Of a stretch of 64,000 nucleotides of DNA, positions 57,670 through 64,000 are shown in pieces. This DNA is from Clonostachys chloroleuca. Taxonomy: Eukaryota > Ascomycota > Sordariomycetes > Hypocreales > Bionectriaceae. Under the pieces are notes generated by a model that was given only the letters and a program-made list of their open reading frames with translations, searched no databases and was not told the DNA's origin. The stretch is from assembly GCA_037952775.1 (NCBI GenBank), contig JBANAY010000004.1, positions 5,146,001 through 5,210,000 on the forward strand, given 5' to 3'. The position numbers were made by a program, and so were the translations under genes. How positions within the stretch are numbered: the first letter of the stretch is position 1; the number at the start of each line of letters is the position of its first letter.

Positions 57670-60600
57670 TCAGTCGCTGTCCATGTCTTCGTCGATTGGC
57701 ACAGGGCTGCTGGCAGCGACGGCTGGCACTTGTTGATCATCCGTCTCTTGCTCCTTTATGCTTTCCTTCTCGGCCAGTCTCCAAGATTTCAATCCCGTAT
57801 CCAGTACGAGCCTCGTGTTGATGGCTGCTTTGAAGTACTTGTCTCCTCTCGTCGACTTTCTCTCTCCACCCTCCAGTGCAGAGAGGGCGCTGCGTGTAGT
57901 ACGCATTCTTCTCTTGGTCCCGCCCTCGCTGAGTAGATTGCTGAGCTTCTTACGCTCCAGCATGAGGCTCAAGTCGTACTCTACAATGCTCCGCACCCAT
58001 GGAGCAACATCCACTATGATGAGCTTCATCGTGCGGTCAAAGACGGAGGGGTCAAGGTATGCCAGAGATGACGCGCCCGAGTCGGACATGGCGATGGGAT
58101 CAAAGGCAAAGGCGATGTCAAGTCTTGTCAGGACCTTGGGAGAAGAGGCGAAGGAGGCTTCGAGGATGGAGACAGCCTTTGCCTCGCCCACTGCAATGAG
58201 AGAAGATGATGCCGCTGTTATTTGTCGCGATGTAGCATAGGATCGTAGACGTTCCCGGGCCAGTGATGATATCGCAGCAGATATATCCGCCCTAACGTCA
58301 CAGAACGGGACGAGAGGGTCCGCCTCAAGGAGAGGGCGACCCAAAGTGAAATCGTCCTTTGTCTTCTGCGAGAGTTCGGGTAGGCTTGTATCCATGGCCA
58401 TGTGAAGTCCAACCCCGAGGGCTCCAGAAGCACAGAGGTCTGAGCTACTCATTGCCGAGCAGAAGTCATCGAACGCAAAGAGAGCAGAAAGCCGGTCCTC
58501 CTTCGTGGATAGTTCTGAGAGCGGCTCAGCACATGCTTTGAGGCCAATGGAGCTATGCCAGTCTCCCGCATCAACTCCCCAGGATCCCCAGCATTGGCGT
58601 ATTGCCTCCTCCTCGATGTCCAGGTGACCTTTAGGCGAAGTGTCTAACAAATCATGACACATCCAACCCATTCCTTTAACGTACGTATCCTCACTGATGA
58701 CTCGTATCACGTCTCCTTTCTCATCTAGATCAGAGCCTTTGGGCCATCTCAGATAGAACCAATCAAACCCACCACGGCGATCCCCAACTCCTATTTGGCA
58801 CCAGTAGTTGAGTTCTGTAATGGTTGCTCTTAGATCGTAGTTGCGGGATGTGTAAAGGGCTTCGACGGCAGATCTCCTGAGAGCGTGACCCTCATTTGCC
58901 GCAATAAGAAGGCAGACATCCACGGCTAGCGCCTGCGGTGGCGGGGAGAACCGGAAAATGCCATGTAAATACAGGCTGTCTAAGGGAATCAAGCTCTCGT
59001 CATTGCATGTGATGATGAAAGGACGCCTGGACTGGGCGATCATGCTTAAGAGCGTGGCCCAGAATTGTTTGTCCTCTTCGTACAAGACGTCGGCCTCCTC
59101 GAGTAGAATCAGAGACTGCCTCTGGGACTTTGGTGCAGTCTTGCTTTCTGTGTTCGACTTGCGGTCATTCTTTGGTTGGTTTCGTTGCTTCGCTGATGTG
59201 CTCGTCGTTTTAGGCTTGAAGAATGCTGTCATCATCCCTTGTTTGCCAGACTTCAAGTCTTTCGCAACCTCATCCTCGGCTTCTCCTTCTCCCTGCCCCT
59301 CCTCTGCAGCTGACTCTGATCTGTGATGATGGACTAGATGGTTGCGCGTCATATCGCCAACTTTCTCCAGAATATCCTTCCCACTGCGCCGGCTGCTGGA
59401 GTTGATCTCGAATATCTCAAAGTTGAGCTCCTTGGCAACTGCATACACTGCCGCCGTTTTCCCACTCCCATGAGGGCCACTGATCACCACGGCATTCGCA
59501 AGTCGTGGATGCTGCTTCTTACCAGCACCACGGACCATAGATTTCTTAAATGTTCCTGGCCCAGCATGCCCCCAAGCGCTCTCATCCTCGGACAGTTCGC
59601 TCAGCTCGGGCTCCTCCGACTCATCACTGTCGACGACAAAATCGTCGAGCTTACTTTTGCGTTTCTTCTTCGCTGGCTTCTCGCTCTTCCCCTTGGATGA
59701 AGCACCTCCTTTATCGGCATTTCCAGTATCAACTGACTGTACCTCTAAGGCCTCCAACCATTGCTTCAGAAAGATCACCTCCTTGTTTGCTTGTATCACT
59801 TCGGCGGCCACGGAAGGGGCATATTTCTGTGTCCATGCTATATTTTCGCAGGTGGATCGGTCATACGCAGAAAGTTGAGACTCCAGGCTGTGGTATAATC
59901 TTGTAATGGCTGGATGAGTAGCAGGCGTTTTTGTACATAGGAGCTCGTCGATATCAGATTCAGGTTGTACCGAGGTGGCTGGGTGGTTCAATAGCTGACG
60001 CCGAATCCTCGATTGAAGCTTCCGCCCCGTTTCAAACACGCGAGAAGGTAAGCGAAGCTCCTTGGGTGCTGGCTCAACCTTGTTGTCGTCTCTAGGAAGA
60101 TCAGTACGCATATGACTTAGATCCAGTGCCCTTGTTAGACAGCATAACACCGACTCGTCTGTTGTCACACCGACAACCTGCCCCTTTGATTTTTTGTAGG
60201 GTAAAGATTCGCTGTAGGTTTTGGATGAGCGAGTAATGGAGGGGTCATCGCCTCGTATGTGTGACATGCCACGGGAAGGCCATTCCGGGTGCTTTGCGCC
60301 GGGCACCTTGGTGGCCGCTGGTCCCAGTCTACCCCAGTGTACCGTGTTCTTCACCGAGGGGAATAATTGAGTCTTTGGCTTCCTCGGGGATACAGGTGTC
60401 GACATGAATATTGTCTGTCTCCGAGGCGGTGGCTGCTCCCTTGCTACAGGTTTGAGAGAGTCTGCCGGCAATTGCTTCGTCTTGTTTGAAAAGAAAGGAT
60501 GTGATGCTTTTGGTGTAGAGTCGTTTGGTTGGTTGGGAGGTTCTGCCTCTTTCGCTTTCCGTTTCGGCCGCCCCCGTTTCGGGAGGACATCCAGAGTGCC

Positions 60601-61236
60601 ATCGAGGACTTGGGTAATCCTAGACCCAAGACTTATGCGACTTGCCTCGTCCTGTCCGTATTTTATCGCGACCACGAGAGAAGGTTTTTCAATCTTTTTC
60701 GGCTTTGGAGGAGATCCAAACGTTCCGGTTTTCGGGTTGAACTTGAGAACCTTTTTTGGAGGGGTATTGGGTAGACTAGGTTTTGGTCGAGAAACGTCTT
60801 TGGTCGTCTCCTCCACCCGCGGCTGGGGAGGAGGGTCATCATTTGGCTTCGAAGAGATTTCGTTGGGTGGCGTAGGGATATCACTCGCTACCGATATGTC
60901 TAGGGTCAAATCCACGGTCGTGTCTTTATTACGAGGACGGACAAGAAGGTTGGTGATGGACTCCTGCCCCAGCATCACGTCCTTCTTTTTCCTACCTCGA
61001 GGCTTCTTAGGTGCTGGGGCATCTTGCCCTTCACCGGTATCATCTTGGTTTTGTCTCTTCTTGGAAACCGCATGGGCATTGTTCTCGACGTCGGAGGCAA
61101 CAGCGTCGGCCTGAAGGGGGCTGTCGAGACTCGTAGGGGGCGCGGTCGGTTCGGTTCTCGTAGGCTCCTTCGTGCTCTTCGTGAAGAATGGATGAAGTTT
61201 CTTATCCTGCGGCTCAGCGATGTCCGATTGAACCAT
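57670..61236 (-). CDS. ELG1: ELG1/ATAD5-like PCNA-unloading RFC-like subunit
   Basis: This single-exon gene encodes 1188 residues from the Met at 61236; eight more are possible from 61260. The AAA+ core shows Walker A GPHGSGKTAAVYAVAKEL (about 580), Walker B LILLEEADVLYEED (about 707, with EE in place of the usual DE) and the sensor 1 segment ITCNDESLIP (about 743). A long helical C-terminal part with the RFC collar follows. The first 560 residues are basic and disordered, with nuclear-localisation-like runs (KKPRGRKKK) and two HPFF motifs (LHPFFTK at about 15, SHPFFSNK at about 242) that resemble PCNA-binding elements. Elg1 with Rfc2-5 removes PCNA from DNA after replication and after deubiquitination. 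Two ACGCG sites, one a full ACGCGT, lie about 290-320 bases before the ATG. Confidence 0.93.
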   Translation of the reverse strand: MVQSDIAEPQDKKLHPFFTKSTKEPTRTEPTAPPTSLDSPLQADAVASDVENNAHAVSKKRQNQDDTGEGQDAPAPKKPRGRKKKDVMLGQESITNLLVRPRNKDTTVDLTLDISVASDIPTPPNEISSKPNDDPPPQPRVEETTKDVSRPKPSLPNTPPKKVLKFNPKTGTFGSPPKPKKIEKPSLVVAIKYGQDEASRISLGSRITQVLDGTLDVLPKRGRPKRKAKEAEPPNQPNDSTPKASHPFFSNKTKQLPADSLKPVAREQPPPRRQTIFMSTPVSPRKPKTQLFPSVKNTVHWGRLGPAATKVPGAKHPEWPSRGMSHIRGDDPSITRSSKTYSESLPYKKSKGQVVGVTTDESVLCCLTRALDLSHMRTDLPRDDNKVEPAPKELRLPSRVFETGRKLQSRIRRQLLNHPATSVQPESDIDELLCTKTPATHPAITRLYHSLESQLSAYDRSTCENIAWTQKYAPSVAAEVIQANKEVIFLKQWLEALEVQSVDTGNADKGGASSKGKSEKPAKKKRKSKLDDFVVDSDESEEPELSELSEDESAWGHAGPGTFKKSMVRGAGKKQHPRLANAVVISGPHGSGKTAAVYAVAKELNFEIFEINSSSRRSGKDILEKVGDMTRNHLVHHHRSESAAEEGQGEGEAEDEVAKDLKSGKQGMMTAFFKPKTTSTSAKQRNQPKNDRKSNTESKTAPKSQRQSLILLEEADVLYEEDKQFWATLLSMIAQSRRPFIITCNDESLIPLDSLYLHGIFRFSPPPQALAVDVCLLIAANEGHALRRSAVEALYTSRNYDLRATITELNYWCQIGVGDRRGGFDWFYLRWPKGSDLDEKGDVIRVISEDTYVKGMGWMCHDLLDTSPKGHLDIEEEAIRQCWGSWGVDAGDWHSSIGLKACAEPLSELSTKEDRLSALFAFDDFCSAMSSSDLCASGALGVGLHMAMDTSLPELSQKTKDDFTLGRPLLEADPLVPFCDVRADISAAISSLARERLRSYATSRQITAASSSLIAVGEAKAVSILEASFASSPKVLTRLDIAFAFDPIAMSDSGASSLAYLDPSVFDRTMKLIIVDVAPWVRSIVEYDLSLMLERKKLSNLLSEGGTKRRMRTTRSALSALEGGERKSTRGDKYFKAAINTRLVLDTGLKSWRLAEKESIKEQETDDQQVPAVAASSPVPIDEDMDSD

Positions 61237-62307
61237 GTTGCACACAAGAACCGGACCCATTGGTGCCTACACACCCACGCCGAACCGATGTAGTAGCTGA
61301 TCGTGGAATGGGCGAGTCCAGCATAAACTTTGGGTGGATAGAGAAGGAGAAGTAGAGGGTCAGGGTGCTGGAAAAGGTGCTTGATAGAATCCAGGAGACA
61401 CAAAAAAGCGTCACCCTTGCACTATGTCGATGGCCGTCTCACTGCAGACGCCGTTGGGGGCATTATTCCAGAGGTTGACTTTGGAGTGGGTTTCGGGCGC
61501 GCGAATGGCTGTCGCGAAGCTCAACGCGTCTGGCACTTAAAGTGACATGACGCGCCGTCATTAATTGGCACCGGCCGAATGGCCTACCCGGGACCTATAC
61601 GCGCCATTATGCAATCCAAGCCGCTGCATAAAAATTGTGCAGATCGGGTTTCTCATTCTTCCGCCCCGCCCGAGGCCAAGACTCATGCACTGCAACTCAA
61701 GACAAGTGGATTGAGAAGAAACACTCTTGTCAGCACGGCCTGCGGTTTTGCAGAAGCTTCAAGTCCGCATCCCCTGCACGTGAGCGACCGATTACGATCT
61801 ATTATCGTCGGACTGGCCCTCGTACCCGATACGAAAGATGCGATGGTGCAAAATGACAGCAAAGGGAGTCATATTAAAGCTTTTAGATCATCCCTGCTAG
61901 GCGGGATTCGTCACTAATCAGATGGAAAGCTCGCTGTAGCCTGTGTCCACTAAACAGATTGCGGCTCGCCGTGTGCATGGATGATGAATGTCGCCTCCAG
62001 TTCGGGGACCCGCGGCCTCCGCATCGCGCAAAGGCATGTTGGATCTCAGCGGCTTTCAATTGCTGAACGATCCAGGGTTACATTATTTAATTAGCTTGTC
62101 CCTTTTCAATGTCAATTCATCGTCGGCGTGAATCATTTTCAGTCCCAACCCCTCGAGTGAAGATTCAGCATGGTTTCATCGTCCATCTAAACCTGTCTTC
62201 TGTTTGTACAGTCCGTTTTCTCGTCCGCGCAGGGGTTTTCGCAGAATGGGAGGGCCATTCTCGATTACACTGAGAAACACTAACATCGAAGCGCCTTTGA
62301 CCTGAAC
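61237..62307. other. Divergent promoter region between ELG1 and ABC transporter genes
   Basis: It holds the MCB-like sites listed separately. Short frames at 61579-61917 show no domain. Confidence 0.5.
61524..61554. promoter_or_regulatory. MCB sites upstream of ELG1
   Basis: A complete ACGCGT lies at 61524-61529 and an ACGCG at 61550-61554. They are candidate MBF sites by sequence match. Confidence 0.5.
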
Positions 62308-64000
62308 ATGGCAGAACAAAAGAACAATGAGAAAGGCCCCGTGAGCCTCAAAGAGGAGCCGGCTCAGCAAGAACAACAGTCCGATGTCGACTCCACGCCC
62401 TCAGTAGGCGAGGCTGGAGGGTGGGGTGCATATTTTGTATGTTCCGGCTCCTACCAATCGTGAATATTGTTCAATCGTCTAATAAGTTTCCAGAGAATAT
62501 TCTCCTATGCCACGCGGTTCGAGATTACTCTGCAAAGTCTTTCGGCGCTCTGTGCCGTTGCGTCTGGCTCTGGTGTTGCTCTTCAGACCCTGATATTTGG
62601 TGCATTTATCACCTCCATCACCAAGTTTGCTTCGGGAGACAAAGAGCCGCCTGAATTCCGACGTGAGACCTCAAGATTGGCGTAAGCGCATTTTCTACTA
62701 ATATGTCTCCTTTTCTCGTGGTGTCGTCTTGTCCGCTAACAATCTCCCTATTTAGCCTCTACTTCGTCATCTTGGGTATAGGAAGAGCCGTTTTGGGGTA
62801 TACTTACAACACTCTCCTGACTTACTGCTCTTACCGCATCTCTCGTAATATTCGACGGGCTTACATCAAGTCCGCCCTCTGTCAAGAGGTTGCATTCTAT
62901 GATCTTGGTTCTGGAGGCTCCATCGCCACACAGGCCACCTCCAATGGCAAACTCATATCCAAGGGAATCGCCGAGAAGATGGGCCTCACAATCCAGGGAA
63001 TATCTGTCTTCGTTACCGCCTTCATTGTCGCATTTGTCACCAACTGGAAGCTGACGTTGATCATTTGCTGTATTGCCCCTGCCACGATTCTTGTCATGGG
63101 CGTCGTTGCCGGCATAGAAGCCGGATACGAAACCAAGATTCTCGAGGTATATGCCCAGGCCAATTCATTTGCGGAGGGCGTGATTGCCAGTGCCAGGACG
63201 GTGCATGCATTCGAAATGAGGTCCCGACTAGTCAACAAGTTCGACAAATATCTTGATGAAGCCCATGGCTGGGGTAAGAAAATCTCACCCCTGCTTGGTT
63301 TTTTGTTCTCCGCCGAATATACCATTATCTATCTGGGTTTCGGTCTGGCTTTCTGGCAAGGCGTTCGCATGCTTGCCCGAGGCGAGATTGACGATCCCGG
63401 TGACATCTTTACGTATGGTTCCCCCCTCAACGACAAAGTCGCTCCTACTAATTTAGTCATACTTACAGTGTCCTGATGGCTGTGACCCTTGGCTCCATCA
63501 ACATCACCATGCTTGCCCCTCATTCCATCGACTTCACTCGGGCAGCCGCCGCCGCCGGCCAACTTTTGTTCTCATTGATCGCCAATCCGATATAAACCCA
63601 CTGGACAAGTCTGGTGAGCAACCAAGTGAGACTATCGGCCATGTCGAATTGGAGAATGTCAGCTTTTCGTATCCTACGCGCCCGGGCATCACGGTCTTGG
63701 ATGATTTTACCCTGAATGTTCCTGCTGGGAAAGTCACTGCTCTAGTGGTACGTTACTCTTGTCGTCTAATTTATCCATCTTATATGTCCGACTGACCACT
63801 CTGTAAAGGGTCAAAGTGGTTCTGGCAAAAGCACCATCATTGGACTCATTGAACGGTGGTACAGGCCCACCTCGGGATCAATTAAACTTGATGGTCGGTC
63901 GTTGGATCAACTGAATATCAACTGGCTGCGAAAGCATGTCCGTCTTGTCCAACAAGAACCCATCCTTTTCCAGGGATCAGTCTTTGACAATATTGCCTAT
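62308..64000 (+). CDS. ABCB (MDR/Ste6-type) ABC transporter, 5' part, apparent 1-nt frameshift
   Basis: Exons 62308-62436, 62494-62681, 62756-63412, 63469-63747 and 63809 onward run off the right edge. The N-terminal tail is hydrophilic. TM1 ([20 protein letters not shown]) begins the first membrane domain, followed by the intracellular loop [19 protein letters not shown] and the [15 protein letters not shown] helix. NBD1 starts with [14 protein letters not shown], then Walker [10 protein letters not shown] across a splice, and a Q-loop ([15 protein letters not shown]). As written, exon 4 stops at about 63594; one extra T in the T4 run at 63564-63567 restores [16 protein letters not shown] and all downstream phases. 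A full-size transporter exporting a toxicant, lipid or pheromone is likely. The substrate cannot be told, and the second half is outside the window. Confidence 0.88.

Noticed and set aside
60404..61114. 236-codon plus-strand frame inside ELG1
   Set aside because: It is antisense to the clearly coding ELG1 N-terminus and has low-complexity composition.

Overview
This is nuclear DNA of a filamentous ascomycete, most likely a sordariomycete. I base that on short introns (about 50-85 nt, GT..AG), CT-rich 5' leaders, and family content: an infection-structure-type GPI protein, a LaeA-like methyltransferase, a Zn2Cys6 regulator, a DUF3716 protein, Chs7 and an MDR-type ABC transporter. I cannot name the species.

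Layout. Bases 1-17.6 kb look like an accessory stretch: a GPI-anchored infection-structure-like protein, a ten-exon SAM methyltransferase, a FAD monooxygenase, a type II HAD dehalogenase, tRNA-Thr(AGT), an F-box protein, a Zn2Cys6 regulator and a secreted GH20 enzyme. AT-richer, repeat-bearing gaps separate them. From 18.3 kb the genes are conserved housekeeping genes: RAD5 and an NDUFAF6-like gene (divergent pair), a glycine-rich DUF1399 protein, mitoribosomal bS6m, DCN1-like, Dpb11/Rad4-like, DUF3716, Chs7, a Pho80/Pcl-like cyclin, ELG1-like, and at the right edge the 5' part of an ABCB transporter. Two very long gene-poor intervals (36.7-41.6 kb and 46.6-57.7 kb) lie upstream of the DUF3716 and cyclin genes.

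How genes relate. RAD5, Dpb11/Rad4 and ELG1 all act in replication-stress and PCNA biology, and all three have clustered MCB-like ACGCG sites upstream, suggesting shared G1/S control. DCN1 (cullin neddylation) and the F-box protein both belong to SCF biology. The methyltransferase, monooxygenase, dehalogenase and regulator could be tailoring genes, but no PKS, NRPS or terpene backbone enzyme is present.

Quality notes. Three conserved genes (Dpb11/Rad4, cyclin, ABCB) each need exactly one extra base in a homopolymer run to read through. That pattern suggests consensus-sequence errors more than three pseudogenes. Many genes end in a tiny last exon, so single-ORF reading would truncate them. I saw no CRISPR array, intact transposon, or clear evidence of a new multi-gene system.
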